Assembly: GCA_030148915.1 (NCBI GenBank)
Contig: JASBSN010000090.1
Coordinates: forward strand, 1 to 64,000
DNA: 64,000 nt
Reading direction: 5' to 3'
Origin: Thiogranum sp.
GTDB lineage: Bacteria; Pseudomonadota; Gammaproteobacteria; DSM-19610
In this document: piece after piece, positions 44,164 to 53,259 of the stretch
How the letters are laid out: every line of letters begins with the position of its first letter
How positions within the stretch are numbered: the stretch's first letter is position 1
Translations under genes and position numbers: made by a program
Notes under the pieces: model-generated
Told to the model about the DNA's origin: nothing
Databases searched by the model: none
What the model saw: only the letters and a program-made list of their open reading frames with translations

Positions 44164-46254
44164 ATGAATAAGGTGTTTCGCGCGCTTGCCTGGCTGATCG
44201 GCATACTGGTGGTGCTCGTCGTACTGGCGGTGCTGATTGTGCCGCTGGTGGTGGATCCCAACGACTATAAAAGCGATATCGCCGCGGCGGTCGAAGCCCG
44301 CACCGGGCGCAAACTGACCATGGAGGGCGATCTGAGCCTGTCGGTGTTTCCCTGGTTGGCCGTTGAGGTCGGGCCGACGCGCCTGGCCAATGCACCGGGT
44401 TTTTCCGAGCGACCGTTTGCCGCCGTTGATCGCGTCAGCATTCGCATCAAGTTGCTGCCGCTGCTCGCCCGTAAGGTGGAAATGGATACGGTGATCCTCG
44501 ATGGTTTGCGGCTGTCGCTGGAAACACGCGCCGATGGCAAGACGAATTGGGCCGACCTGAGCGCGGCCGGTGCCGAGGCGCCGCCGGAGAGCGCAGGCTC
44601 GGACGGGCGTATGGCCCTGGCCGGCCTGGCGATCGGCGGCGTGGATATCAGTGATGCGTCGCTGCGCTATGACGACGCACAGCAGGGCAAGCATTATCGC
44701 GTCGCCGGTTTGAATCTGCGCGTCGGCGCCATCGCGCCCGGGGCGACGGTGCCGGTGGATATGTCGCTGCAGTTGGATGTCGCCGAGCCGCCGGTTAAGG
44801 GGCCGGTCACATTTGCCGGACGGGCGACATTGTCCGAAGACAGGCAGAAGCTCACCCTGGCGGGAGCTGAACTCACCACCGATCTTAAAGGCGGCGGCCT
44901 GCCCGGCGGCGCGCTGGCCTCGCAGGCGGATTTCAACGCCGAACTCGACCTGCAGAGCGGTGCTTTGCAGGTGCCGGACCTGGTGGCGCAGTTACTGGGG
45001 ATGAAGCTGCGCGCGGCGATCAGCGGCGAGCAGCTATTTACGCAGCCGGCCGTCAAGGCGGCTATCCACGTCGATCCGTTTGTGCCGCGCAAACTGATCG
45101 CCGCGTTAGGCGCCGCGCCGCCCGAGCCAGCCGACAAGGCGGTGCTCGGCAAGGCCGAGGCCAGCCTCAAGCTGGCGGCGAGCGCCGAGGCGGCGCAGCT
45201 TTCCGAGTTGCGCGTGCAGTTGGATGATTCCACGCTCACCGGCAATGCCACCGTCAGTCACTTCGCTCAACCGGCGATTGGCTTCAAGCTGCATCTTGAC
45301 GGCATCGACGCCGATCGTTATCTGCCGCCCGCCGGCGATCAACCGACGCCGCCGGTCACGCCCACCGCCGCTGCGGTGGCCGGGGCCGAACTGTTTCCGG
45401 TGGACACCCTGCGCAACCTGAATCTCGACGGCGCCCTGAGCATCGGCCAGCTCAAGGTGTCCCGCCTGACCAGCCGCGATATCCTCATGAAGTTGACCGC
45501 CAAGGGTGGACAGCTGCGTTTGCAGCCGGCGCAGGCGAAACTCTATGGCGGTCGCTATGAGGGCAACCTGGGGCTGGATGTACGCGGCGCGCAACCGAAA
45601 ATTTCTTTGAACGAGAAGCTGGTCGATGTCAAGATCGGGCCGTTGCTGAAAGACCTTCAGGGCGCGGACAGGCTCACCGGCATCACGCGCGCCCATGTTA
45701 CGTTGAACGCTGTCGGGCAGACGCCCGAAGCGCTGAAGAAAAGCCTCAACGGCAAGCTGGATCTGGCCTTTACCGACGGCGCCGTCAAGGGTTTCAATCT
45801 GGCTGCCCTGATCCGGCGTGCCGCGGCACAGCTCAAGGGCCAGCCGGCGCCCCAGGAGCAAGGCCCCAACCAGACCGACTTCTCGGAGATGACCGCAACC
45901 GCCACGGTCACCGGTGGTGTGATCGACAACCGCGACCTGTTGGCCAAAAGCCCGCTGTTGCGGGTGCAGGGCGAGGGTACGGTTGATCTAAACACGCAAA
46001 GCCTCGACTATCTGTTGACCACTAAGGTGGTCGACACCCTGAAAGGCCAGGGCGGTAAGGGGCTCGAGGATGTTAAAGGTATCGCCATTCCGGTTGGTAT
46101 CACCGGGACCTTTGCCAAACCCAAATATCAGGTGCGTCTCGATAAGATGATGCAGGAGTCGGCCGGCAAGGAGATCAAGCAGAAGGTGGAGAAAAAGCTG
46201 GAGAAAAAACTAGAGAAAAAATTCGGAGACCAGTTCAAGGGGTTGTTCCAGTAG
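44164..46254 (+). CDS. AsmA-family protein
   Basis: A 696-residue protein with one N-terminal membrane anchor (ALAWLIGILVVLVVLAVLIV), then VDPNDYKSDIAAAVEARTGRKLTMEGDLSLSVFPWLAVEVGPTRLAN, the AsmA signature. The C-terminal AsmA_2 domain contains LDLAFTDGAVKGFNLAALIRRA and ends VDLNTQSLDYLLTTKVVDTL. AsmA-like proteins form periplasmic lipid-transfer bridges and affect outer-membrane assembly. The last 25 residues are a Lys/Glu repeat (KKLEKKLEKKF), probably a charged helix. ATG at 44164 lies 20 bases after the tRNA. Confidence 0.92.
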   Translation: MNKVFRALAWLIGILVVLVVLAVLIVPLVVDPNDYKSDIAAAVEARTGRKLTMEGDLSLSVFPWLAVEVGPTRLANAPGFSERPFAAVDRVSIRIKLLPLLARKVEMDTVILDGLRLSLETRADGKTNWADLSAAGAEAPPESAGSDGRMALAGLAIGGVDISDASLRYDDAQQGKHYRVAGLNLRVGAIAPGATVPVDMSLQLDVAEPPVKGPVTFAGRATLSEDRQKLTLAGAELTTDLKGGGLPGGALASQADFNAELDLQSGALQVPDLVAQLLGMKLRAAISGEQLFTQPAVKAAIHVDPFVPRKLIAALGAAPPEPADKAVLGKAEASLKLAASAEAAQLSELRVQLDDSTLTGNATVSHFAQPAIGFKLHLDGIDADRYLPPAGDQPTPPVTPTAAAVAGAELFPVDTLRNLNLDGALSIGQLKVSRLTSRDILMKLTAKGGQLRLQPAQAKLYGGRYEGNLGLDVRGAQPKISLNEKLVDVKIGPLLKDLQGADRLTGITRAHVTLNAVGQTPEALKKSLNGKLDLAFTDGAVKGFNLAALIRRAAAQLKGQPAPQEQGPNQTDFSEMTATATVTGGVIDNRDLLAKSPLLRVQGEGTVDLNTQSLDYLLTTKVVDTLKGQGGKGLEDVKGIAIPVGITGTFAKPKYQVRLDKMMQESAGKEIKQKVEKKLEKKLEKKFGDQFKGLFQ

Positions 46255-46399
46255 CCTCGCCGCCGCCGCAGGTGCGCCGAGCGCGCGTCAATTACATATA
46301 CCCGGCGAGACCTTCGCGGCGGACAACCAGGGTGCTGCGGCGGTGGCTGCCGCGTGATTGCGGGCGCAGCGCTGTGCGCTTCACTATCCAGGAAAATCT

Positions 46400-47677
46400 G
46401 TGCTGAACGTGGAAGATGCGAAGATCGGCGTCATTGGTCTGGGCTATGTCGGTCTACCGCTGGCGGTGGCCTTCGCACGCCAGTGGCCGACGGTCGGCTT
46501 CGATGTCGATAGCACGCGAGTCGAGCAGCTGCTTGCTGGGCATGACAGTACACTGGAGGTTGGAGCGGACGAACTGGCTGCCGCCGCACAGTTGCAACTC
46601 ACGGCGACAGCAGCGGCACTGGCAGAGTGCAACGTGTTCATTATCACCGTGCCGACGCCCGTGGACCGCCACAAACGACCGGATCTTGGCGCGCTGCGGG
46701 CCGCCAGCCGATTGGTGGGTGCTCACCTTCTGCGCGGCGGTGTGGTGATTGTTGAATCCACGGTTTACCCGGGTGCGACCGAAGAGGTCTGTGTGCCGCT
46801 GATCGAACAGGCTTCCGGCCTGGTGTTCAACCGCGATTTTTTTGCCGGCTACAGCCCGGAAAGAATCAATCCGGGTGATCGCCAGCACCGACTGGATGGC
46901 ATCGTCAAAGTGACCTCCGGTTCCACAGCCGCGGCCGCGGATTTTGTCGATGCGCTGTATTGTCGCATTGTTCCGGCCGGTACCCATAAGGCCGCCAGCA
47001 TCCGTGTGGCCGAAGCGGCCAAAGTCATTGAGAACACCCAGCGCGATCTGAACATCGCCCTGGTTAACGAGCTGGCGGTGATCTGCAACCGCCTGGGTAT
47101 CGATACCCAGGAAGTACTGGAGGCCGCCGCCACCAAGTGGAACTTTTTGCCCTTTCGACCCGGGCTGGTGGGCGGGCATTGCGTGGGGGTGGACCCCTAT
47201 TACTTGACGCATAAAGCCGAGGAGCTTGGCCACCACGCCGAGGTGATACTCGCCGGCAGGCGCATCAATGATACGATGGGCAGCTATATTGCCGGGCAGG
47301 TGTGCCGGCTGATGAGTCGCGCGCATCTGCCGGTGTGCGATGCGCGCATCCTGGTGCTGGGGCTGGCCTTTAAAGAGAACTGCCCCGATCTGCGCAACAG
47401 CGGTGTGGTCGACTTGATACGCGCCTTGCAGGAATGGGGCGCGGCGGTGGACGTGCACGACCCATGGGTCGACCCCGCCGATGCGCAACGTGAATACGCC
47501 ATAGCGCCTGTCGCCGAGCCCCGGCATGGCTGCTACGAAGCCGTAGTGGTGGCAGTGGCGCATCGGGAATTCATTCAACTGGGCGAAGCCGGTATTCGTA
47601 TTTTTGGCAAGCCGGGCGGCGTCATTTATGACGTCAAACACGTGCTGCCGCGCAGCGCGGTGGACGGGCGGCTTTAA
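46400..47677 (+). CDS. Nucleotide-sugar dehydrogenase (TviB/WbpA-like)
   Basis: A 425-residue NAD-dependent enzyme oxidising a UDP-sugar (probably UDP-GlcNAc or UDP-GalNAc) to its uronic acid. GTG at 46400 follows AGGA; an upstream TTG is less likely. The Rossmann [13 protein letters not shown] lies at the N-terminus, with the [18 protein letters not shown] segment and the catalytic cysteine in [15 protein letters not shown]. The GGHCxxVDPYY form distinguishes the TviB/WbpA branch from UDP-glucose dehydrogenase. The next gene, an epimerase, starts 26 bases later. Confidence 0.92.
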   Translation: MLNVEDAKIGVIGLGYVGLPLAVAFARQWPTVGFDVDSTRVEQLLAGHDSTLEVGADELAAAAQLQLTATAAALAECNVFIITVPTPVDRHKRPDLGALRAASRLVGAHLLRGGVVIVESTVYPGATEEVCVPLIEQASGLVFNRDFFAGYSPERINPGDRQHRLDGIVKVTSGSTAAAADFVDALYCRIVPAGTHKAASIRVAEAAKVIENTQRDLNIALVNELAVICNRLGIDTQEVLEAAATKWNFLPFRPGLVGGHCVGVDPYYLTHKAEELGHHAEVILAGRRINDTMGSYIAGQVCRLMSRAHLPVCDARILVLGLAFKENCPDLRNSGVVDLIRALQEWGAAVDVHDPWVDPADAQREYAIAPVAEPRHGCYEAVVVAVAHREFIQLGEAGIRIFGKPGGVIYDVKHVLPRSAVDGRL

Positions 47678-47703
47678 CGCTTTCAATAACTTCGGGAAAC
47701 ACT

Positions 47704-48711
47704 ATGAAAGTTCTGATTACAGGTGCGGCGGGGTTTATCGGTAGTGCGCTGGCGCTGCGACTGCTGGAGCGCGGCGATACCGTGATCGGCATCGACAACC
47801 TCAACGATTATTACGATCCGTCGCTGAAAGAAGCGCGACTGGCGCGCACGCTCAAATACCCGGCGTTTACCGATATCCGTATCGATCTGGAAGACCGTGA
47901 GGGCATTGCGGCGCTATTCGCCAGCCAGCGTCCCGACCGCGTGGTCAACCTGGCCGCCCAGGCGGGGGTGCGCTACTCACTGGAAAACCCCAACGCTTAC
48001 GTCGACACCAATCTGATGGGCTTCATGCACATCCTCGAAGGTTGTCGGCACAATGGGGTCGAGCACCTGGTCTACGCTTCCAGCAGCTCGGTGTACGGCT
48101 CGAACACCAAAATGCCGTTTTCCGTGCACGACAACGTCGACCACCCGGTGAGCATTTACGCCGCCACCAAAAAAGCCAACGAGCTGATGGCGCACACTTA
48201 CAGCCATCTGTATCGCCTGCCGACTACCGGCCTGCGGTTCTTTACGGTATACGGCCCGTGGGGCCGACCGGACATGGCGCTGTTCAAGTTCACCCACCAG
48301 ATTCTCGCCGGCCTTCCTATCGATGTGTTCAACTACGGCAAGCACCGCCGCGATTTCACCTATATCGATGACATCGTCGAAGGCGTGGTTCGGACCCTGG
48401 ATCACATCCCTCAGCCCAATCCCGAATGGTCGGGAGACCGGCCCGACTCGGCCACCAGTACGGCGCCCTACGCGCTGTACAATATCGGCAATAACGAGCC
48501 GGTGGAACTGATGCGTTATATCGAGGTGCTGGAAGACTGTCTGGGCAAAAAAGCCGAGAAGAACCTGTTGCCGCTGCAACCCGGCGACGTGCCCGATACC
48601 TACGCCGATGTGCAGGACCTGGTGCGCGACGTCGGTTACAAACCGGACATGCCGGTCGAGCAGGGCATTGCCAACTTCGTCTCCTGGTATCGGGAGTATT
48701 TCGGCGCATAG
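47704..48711 (+). CDS. UDP-glucuronate 4-epimerase-type sugar epimerase
   Basis: A 335-residue short-chain dehydrogenase-type epimerase. NAD-binding [28 protein letters not shown], catalytic SSSSVYG and YAATKKANE (YxxxK), and [18 protein letters not shown] match CapI/LpsL UDP-glucuronate epimerases. Paired with the uronic-acid-forming dehydrogenase upstream, it suggests galacturonate-type sugars for a surface polysaccharide. The exact substrate is not proven. Confidence 0.92.
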   Translation: MKVLITGAAGFIGSALALRLLERGDTVIGIDNLNDYYDPSLKEARLARTLKYPAFTDIRIDLEDREGIAALFASQRPDRVVNLAAQAGVRYSLENPNAYVDTNLMGFMHILEGCRHNGVEHLVYASSSSVYGSNTKMPFSVHDNVDHPVSIYAATKKANELMAHTYSHLYRLPTTGLRFFTVYGPWGRPDMALFKFTHQILAGLPIDVFNYGKHRRDFTYIDDIVEGVVRTLDHIPQPNPEWSGDRPDSATSTAPYALYNIGNNEPVELMRYIEVLEDCLGKKAEKNLLPLQPGDVPDTYADVQDLVRDVGYKPDMPVEQGIANFVSWYREYFGA

Positions 48712-48724
48712 TGCAATTGGCGAC

Positions 48725-49837
48725 GTGACGCAGAAAAGTTTTTCGCAGCGTGTATTGCGCTGGTTCGACCGCCACGGCCGCAAGCACCTGCCGTGGCAAC
48801 AACAGGCCACGCCGTACCGCGTGTGGGTCTCGGAAATCATGCTGCAACAGACTCAGGTGCAGACCGTGATCCCGTACTACGAGCGCTTCATGCAGCGCTT
48901 TCCCGACCTGCCTGCCTTGGCCGATGCGCCCCTGGATGACGTGTTGCATCATTGGTCGGGGCTCGGCTACTACGCCCGCGCGCGCAACCTGCACCTGGCC
49001 GCCAGACAGATTTGCAATCAACACCAGGGCGTGTTTCCCACGGACTTCGAGACGATCAATCGCCTGCCCGGGATAGGCCGCTCGACCGCCGGCGCTATCC
49101 TGTCGCTGGCCGGCGGCCAGCGCTTTGCGATTCTGGACGGTAACGTCAAGCGCGTACTGGCGCGTTTCTACGCCATCGAGGGCTGGCCCGGCAACAGTGC
49201 TGTGCTGAAAGAGCTGTGGCGGTTGTCCGAGGCGCTCACCCCTGAGCACCGCGTGGCGGCGTTCAATCAGGCCATGATGGATCTGGGCGCCACGCTGTGC
49301 ACACGCGGCGCGCCGGCCTGTGAGCGCTGTCCGCTCGCCGACGAGTGTCGTGCCCGCGCGCTGGGTTCCCAGCGCGCATTTCCCAGCCCCAAGCCGCGCC
49401 GCACCAGCCCGCTGCGCGAGACCCACATGCTGATGCTGGTCACGGCGAACGAAGCTTATTTGCAACAGCGCCCGGCACAGGGCATCTGGGGCGGGCTGTG
49501 GAGTTTTCCCCAGTTCGATACCCATGAGGCGATGATCGCCTGGTGTGATACGCGTGCGCTGGACAGCAGCGCGCTCGAGGCGCAGGCGGTGGTGCGCCAT
49601 ACCTTCAGTCACTTCCGCCTGGATATCACCCCATACCGGTTGGAGCTAAAAAACCCCGTGTTTTCAGTGATGGAAGCAGGGGGGCTCTGGTATAAACTGC
49701 GCAGTGCCGAGGCCGTGGGCCTGGCGGCTCCGGTGCAGCGCCTGCTGGAGCGCCTGCAACCACCGACAGAAGAGGACATAAGGCATGGCACGAATGGTGA
49801 ACTGCGTAAAACTGGGCCACGAAGCCGAAGGGCTTGA
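48725..49837 (+). CDS. mutY: A/G-specific adenine DNA glycosylase
   Basis: A 370-residue repair enzyme that removes A opposite 8-oxoG. GTG at 48725 is chosen because family similarity begins there ([15 protein letters not shown]). Catalytic Glu is in [12 protein letters not shown], the helix-hairpin-helix with catalytic Asp in [28 protein letters not shown], and the 4Fe-4S cluster in C-x6-C-x2-C-x5-C ([17 protein letters not shown]). A C-terminal NUDIX-like 8-oxoG sensor follows. Its end overlaps yggX by 53 bases, so the last residues have run past the usual family end. Confidence 0.96.
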   Translation: MTQKSFSQRVLRWFDRHGRKHLPWQQQATPYRVWVSEIMLQQTQVQTVIPYYERFMQRFPDLPALADAPLDDVLHHWSGLGYYARARNLHLAARQICNQHQGVFPTDFETINRLPGIGRSTAGAILSLAGGQRFAILDGNVKRVLARFYAIEGWPGNSAVLKELWRLSEALTPEHRVAAFNQAMMDLGATLCTRGAPACERCPLADECRARALGSQRAFPSPKPRRTSPLRETHMLMLVTANEAYLQQRPAQGIWGGLWSFPQFDTHEAMIAWCDTRALDSSALEAQAVVRHTFSHFRLDITPYRLELKNPVFSVMEAGGLWYKLRSAEAVGLAAPVQRLLERLQPPTEEDIRHGTNGELRKTGPRSRRA

Positions 49838-50057
49838 CCGGCCGACGTATCCCGGAGAGCTCGGCAAGCGCATCTACGCCTCGGTGTCCAAGGAAGGCTG
49901 GCAGCAGTGGATGAAACACCAAACCATACTGATCAACGAATACCGCCTGTCACCGATGGAGCCGAAAGCCCGTCAGTTTCTCGAAGAGCAGATGGAAAAG
50001 TTCTTTTTCGGCGAGGGCGCGGAAACTCCGCCGGATTTTGTGGCCCCGTCGAAATAG
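49785..50057 (+). CDS. yggX: YggX-type Fe(2+) trafficking protein
   Basis: A 90-residue protein, [19 protein letters not shown] at the start with the conserved Cys7, then [34 protein letters not shown] and the FFFGEG tail. It protects iron-sulfur clusters against oxidation. The gene starts within mutY, a linkage found in many gammaproteobacteria (mutY-yggX), and would protect the MutY cluster among others. Confidence 0.96.
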   Translation: MARMVNCVKLGHEAEGLDRPTYPGELGKRIYASVSKEGWQQWMKHQTILINEYRLSPMEPKARQFLEEQMEKFFFGEGAETPPDFVAPSK

Positions 50058-50164
50058 CCGTCGAGCGCGTAGCGGAGGACCTAAGCGCCCGTTTTCCCGC
50101 TAAAAACCGCTGGCGCGCTTGACTGTCCCGGTGACTCCCGGTTTAATACGCGCTGCCCTCCAAA

Positions 50165-50240
50165 GGCCAGGTAGCTCAGTTGGTAGAGCAGGGGACTGAA
50201 AATCCCCGTGTCGGCAGTTCGATTCTGTCCCTGGCCACCA
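50165..50240 (+). tRNA. tRNA-Phe (anticodon GAA)
   Basis: 76 bases with encoded CCA. Acceptor GGCCAGG pairs with CCTGGCC. The D-arm is GCTCAGTTGGTAGAGC; the anticodon stem GGGGA/TCCCC frames CTGAAAA, reading GAA. The T-arm GGCAGTTCGATTCTGTC fits with one G-T pair. Confidence 0.96.
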
Positions 50241-50573
50241 TTTAATCAATAGGTTAATAGTTTTTCCTGTGACCTGTCAGGTTGATCCCTGAGCACTTCA
50301 CGCCTTCTCATAATCCGTTGGTTCCATCCCAGGTTCGAGTCTGGGGGCGGTTAGCAAAACAAGCGGAAAATTCTACTTCGAAAGCCGATAAGCCAGGGCG
50401 CTACTCACACCGTTTACTCGCGCGATCCACCTCTATTACATCTGCTTCATTCGTTCGTAGGCCCGGGCAACGCTCTCGATGGGCGAGTCCTGAAAACCAC
50501 TTTAAGATCTATGGAATTGCGCCGCTACTACCACTAACGTCACAATAAATTATTTTTCCAGAGGGGCAAATCA
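50241..50573. other. Intergenic region after tRNA-Phe
   Basis: 333 bases without a convincing gene. A tRNA-like remnant lies at about 50296-50350. A string CAATAAATTATTTTT before the next gene may contribute to its promoter. The region could be an old integration scar, but no integrase or direct repeat of the tRNA end was seen. Confidence 0.5.
50296..50350 (+). other. tRNA-like fossil (3' half, Met-type anticodon loop)
   Basis: The loop CTCATAA, as in tRNAs reading AUG, is followed by CCGTTGGTT and a T-arm-like CCCAG-GTTCGAGT-CTGGG in which the loop has eight instead of seven bases. No acceptor stem or D-arm can be drawn. It looks like a decayed 3' half of a tRNA gene. Confidence 0.35.
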
Positions 50574-51275
50574 ATGTTAGATGTATTCAGCTCGAGAATC
50601 GCTCGAGCGGGATGGCTGGCGATTGTCGCCATGACGACTGCTGTTATTGCCGGTTGTGCGACTGAAGCACATCGGACGCTCGAAACACAAACTGTAGCCA
50701 GTCATGGCACCGTTTATAACGGGCCCCGGTACGTGCTCATGGTCGGAAAGTTCCAGAATCGTTCCAGTTATATGCAAGGGATATTTTCGGACGGACTCGA
50801 CCAGCTTGGTAACCAGGCCAAGACCATCTTGAAAACACACCTCCAGATGACCAACCGTTTCACAGTGGTTGATCGCCAGAACATGGATGAAATCGCACGC
50901 GAGGCAGGATTGCGTGGTGAGACCATGGCTGTGAAGGGCGCACAGGTGGCGATCACCGGCGATGTCACCGAATTTGGCCGGCGCACGACGGGAGATCACC
51001 AGTTATTCGGTATTCTCGGTTCAAGTAAGAAACAAACCGCTTACGCCAAGGTCATGCTCAACGTTGTCGATGTTAGAACTTCCGAAATTATTTATTCGGT
51101 GCAGGGTGCCGGTGAGTACGAACTCAGCAATCGTGAGATCGTCGGTTTCGGTGGCACCGCCGGCTATGATGCCACTCTTAACGGGAAGGTTCTGAATCTG
51201 GCGATTACCGAGGTTGTCGATAAGCTGGTGGCAGGTTTGCAGGCCGGCGAGTGGTCACTTTCGGGGGCGCGATAA
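50574..51275 (+). CDS. CsgG-family lipoprotein
   Basis: A 233-residue lipoprotein (signal ending AVIAGC). YVLMVGKFQNRSSYMQGIFSDGLDQLGNQAKTILKTHLQMTNRFTVVDRQNMDEIAREAGL and KGAQVAITGDVTEFGRRTTGD match the CsgG/HfaB domain, whose best-known member forms the curli secretion pore. It is the first gene of a three-lipoprotein operon also found in Neisseria and other proteobacteria. No curli subunit gene is nearby. The stop overlaps the next start (TAATG). Confidence 0.9.
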   Translation: MLDVFSSRIARAGWLAIVAMTTAVIAGCATEAHRTLETQTVASHGTVYNGPRYVLMVGKFQNRSSYMQGIFSDGLDQLGNQAKTILKTHLQMTNRFTVVDRQNMDEIAREAGLRGETMAVKGAQVAITGDVTEFGRRTTGDHQLFGILGSSKKQTAYAKVMLNVVDVRTSEIIYSVQGAGEYELSNREIVGFGGTAGYDATLNGKVLNLAITEVVDKLVAGLQAGEWSLSGAR

Positions 51276-51646
51276 TGACAAGGGTGTCTCAGGTAACGAT
51301 CTTGACGGCGATTACGGCAGCGTTGCTGATTTCCGGCTGCGCGACGCAGAAACCGCCGATCTACCGTTGGGGGCAATACGAACAACTGGTCTACGAAATG
51401 TACGCCGAACCCGGTAAGGCTGAGCCTGGCACCCAAGTCCAGATTCTTTCTGAAGACCTCGAGCGTACCCTTGCCGAAGGCAAGCGCGTGCCGCCGGGTG
51501 TGCATGCCCACCTTGGGTATATGTATTTTATACAGGGTAATGAACGCGCAGCGATGAATGAGTTTGCCACCGAAAGACAACTGTTTCCGGAGTCGACCAT
51601 GTTGATTGACGGAATGCTCGAACGTATGCAGCGGGATGCACAATGA
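51275..51646 (+). CDS. DUF4810 lipoprotein
   Basis: A 123-residue lipoprotein (signal ending LLISGC). The mature core YRWGQYEQLVYEMYAEPGKAEPGTQVQILSEDLERT and the PPGVHAHLGYMYFIQGNERAAMNEFATERQLFPES segment, a TPR-like pair of helices, match DUF4810. It always accompanies a CsgG-like and a DUF799 lipoprotein. It overlaps both neighbours by one to four bases. Confidence 0.9.
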   Translation: MTRVSQVTILTAITAALLISGCATQKPPIYRWGQYEQLVYEMYAEPGKAEPGTQVQILSEDLERTLAEGKRVPPGVHAHLGYMYFIQGNERAAMNEFATERQLFPESTMLIDGMLERMQRDAQ

Positions 51647-52314
51647 TGCGCAGACAACAATCTATTTCTGTCACCTGGATGATGTTGCTGGCGCTGGGCG
51701 TCAGCGGTTGCGCCACTACGCAACAACCCCACGACTACAGCAGCTATCGCGCCCATATGCCGCGTTCCGTGCTGGTCATGCCGCCCATCAACGACTCCGT
51801 CGAAGCCGACGCGTCCTATGTTTATCTGTCGACGATAACCCGCCCACTGGCCGAAGCCGGTTACTATGTATTTCCGGTGGCGGTCGTCGATAATTTCATG
51901 AAGGAAAACGGCCTGCCGACCCCGGCTGAAATGAACGCTGTACCACTGGAGAAAATTGGCAATATCATTGGTGCAGATACCGTGCTGTATATCCACATCG
52001 AGGACTGGGGGCAGAAGTACAGAATTCTCGCCTCAACCACCGTGGTGAAAGCGCGTGCTAAGCTGGTTGATGTGAAGACGGGCGCAACGCTCTGGGAAGG
52101 CGCTGCACAAGCTGCGGAGGGATCGGGAGACGGAGGCGGTGGTCTCCTCGGTATGGTGGTTGCTGCGGCCATCGACCAGATCGTTGATTCCTCCACCGGT
52201 CGTGTGCACAAGCTATCCAGCATGGCGAACCACAGCATGATTTTGAATTCCCAGAATGGTCTGTTGCTGGGCCCCTATAACCCAGACTATGCAGCGGATG
52301 CTCGCGGGCGCTGA
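51643..52314 (+). CDS. DUF799 (GNA1162-like) lipoprotein
   Basis: A 223-residue lipoprotein (signal ending GVSGC). The RSVLVMPPINDSVEADASYVYLSTITRPLAEAGYYVFPVAVVDNFMKENGL segment and GADTVLYIHIEDWGQKY identify DUF799, whose Neisseria member GNA1162 is a surface vaccine antigen with a fold like TolB's N-terminal domain. A Gly-rich insert (GSGDGGGGLLGM) is present. Overlaps the upstream gene by four bases (ATGA). The three proteins probably build one envelope complex, perhaps for export. Confidence 0.92.
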   Translation: MMRRQQSISVTWMMLLALGVSGCATTQQPHDYSSYRAHMPRSVLVMPPINDSVEADASYVYLSTITRPLAEAGYYVFPVAVVDNFMKENGLPTPAEMNAVPLEKIGNIIGADTVLYIHIEDWGQKYRILASTTVVKARAKLVDVKTGATLWEGAAQAAEGSGDGGGGLLGMVVAAAIDQIVDSSTGRVHKLSSMANHSMILNSQNGLLLGPYNPDYAADARGR

Positions 52315-52492
52315 CCGGCTGCAAAGTAATCAATGGCTTATTGATTGTTTGACCCCTGAAAGTCGCCCTGTCGGCAGTTTAGTGTCCTGCCCGCCCGCTA
52401 TTTCCCGACGCCGTCCATAGGCGGAAGCCAGAACGCGGCCGATCTGTTACGCTATTTCCGGATGATCTGGATATTGTTTCATGGAGGAAGCA

Positions 52493-52918
52493 ATGCCTGC
52501 CTTTACCGACCTCGCGGTAACCACCGCGTTTATTGCCGTGTTCTTTCCGTTTTCCCCGGTGTCAGCCGATGTGTATCGTTGCGAACTGGCCGATGGGCGG
52601 CTGAGTTTTCAGCAGATTCCCTGTCATAGCGACAGCAAACCGATGGTGCTCGATGACCGGCAAAGCGGCTGGTCCGCCTTGCGCCCCGGTGAACAGGCCT
52701 TGCTGAACAGCTATCGCAAACAAGACGCGGGGCGTCATCGTAAGCCCTCTGGCGCGAAGAAAAAAGTGGTCGGAGAAAGCAAGGCTTGCTGGAACAAGCG
52801 CAAACAGCTGGAAGCGGTTCGCGCAAAGAGACATCGCGGCTATAAACTGAAAGAAAGTGGTGAGCTGCGCCGTAAGCGTAATAATTACGAGGACTATCTG
52901 CGCCAATTTTGCCCTTGA
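52493..52918 (+). CDS. DUF4124-domain exported protein
   Basis: A 141-residue protein. ATG at 52493 follows GGAGGAAG closely. A signal peptide (residues 1-26, ending PVSA) is followed by DVYRCELADGRLSFQQIPC, the DUF4124 signature. The rest is Lys/Arg-rich, with two further cysteines (KACWN and FCP at the very end) that could pair with those of the domain. Function unknown. Confidence 0.85.
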   Translation: MPAFTDLAVTTAFIAVFFPFSPVSADVYRCELADGRLSFQQIPCHSDSKPMVLDDRQSGWSALRPGEQALLNSYRKQDAGRHRKPSGAKKKVVGESKACWNKRKQLEAVRAKRHRGYKLKESGELRRKRNNYEDYLRQFCP

Positions 52919-53019
52919 GCGTATCGGCGCGCAGCGATACCTGGGGCAAGCCATAGTGCACTGCGATGTCCATAGAATCGCGATATATATCGAGGTTGCT
53001 GTCACCGATGAGCGGGGGA

Positions 53020-53259
53020 AACACCACGAAAGCGACTGGCTACAGAAAATCCCTGCGGAGCAACGATCCTGAGTTTTTAACCGATATCGAGCTGCCGCGG
53101 CCGATTGCCGCCGGACGGGACTTGCTCGTGAAGATCAAGGCGGTTGCGGTTAATCCGGTGGATTATAAAATTCGCCAGAAGATCGCGCCTAAGGGCAGCG
53201 CACGCGGCATTGTGCATGCTGTCGAAATAACCTTAGCCGATCAGGCCGCTATCGTTTGA
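53020..53259 (+). pseudogene. Remnant of a zinc-type alcohol dehydrogenase/quinone reductase gene
   Basis: About 50 residues (KATGYRKSLRSNDPEFLTDIELPRPIAAGRDLLVKIKAVAVNPVDYKIRQ) match the N-terminus of the zinc-binding alcohol dehydrogenase family (about 335 residues). The similarity then breaks and the frame ends after 30 more residues. The tail VEITLADQAAIV recalls a later part of the same family (SLxxAxAAALP), consistent with an internal deletion. It also overlaps the end of the convergent gene. Not expected to be functional. Confidence 0.6.

Noticed and set aside
46454..47686. Long open frame on the - strand, 410 codons
   Set aside because: Antisense to the nucleotide-sugar dehydrogenase, which has full motifs; no motif on this strand.
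48356..49612. Long open frame on the - strand, 418 codons
   Set aside because: Covers the epimerase and mutY in the wrong direction; residues are typical of codon-position mirror frames.
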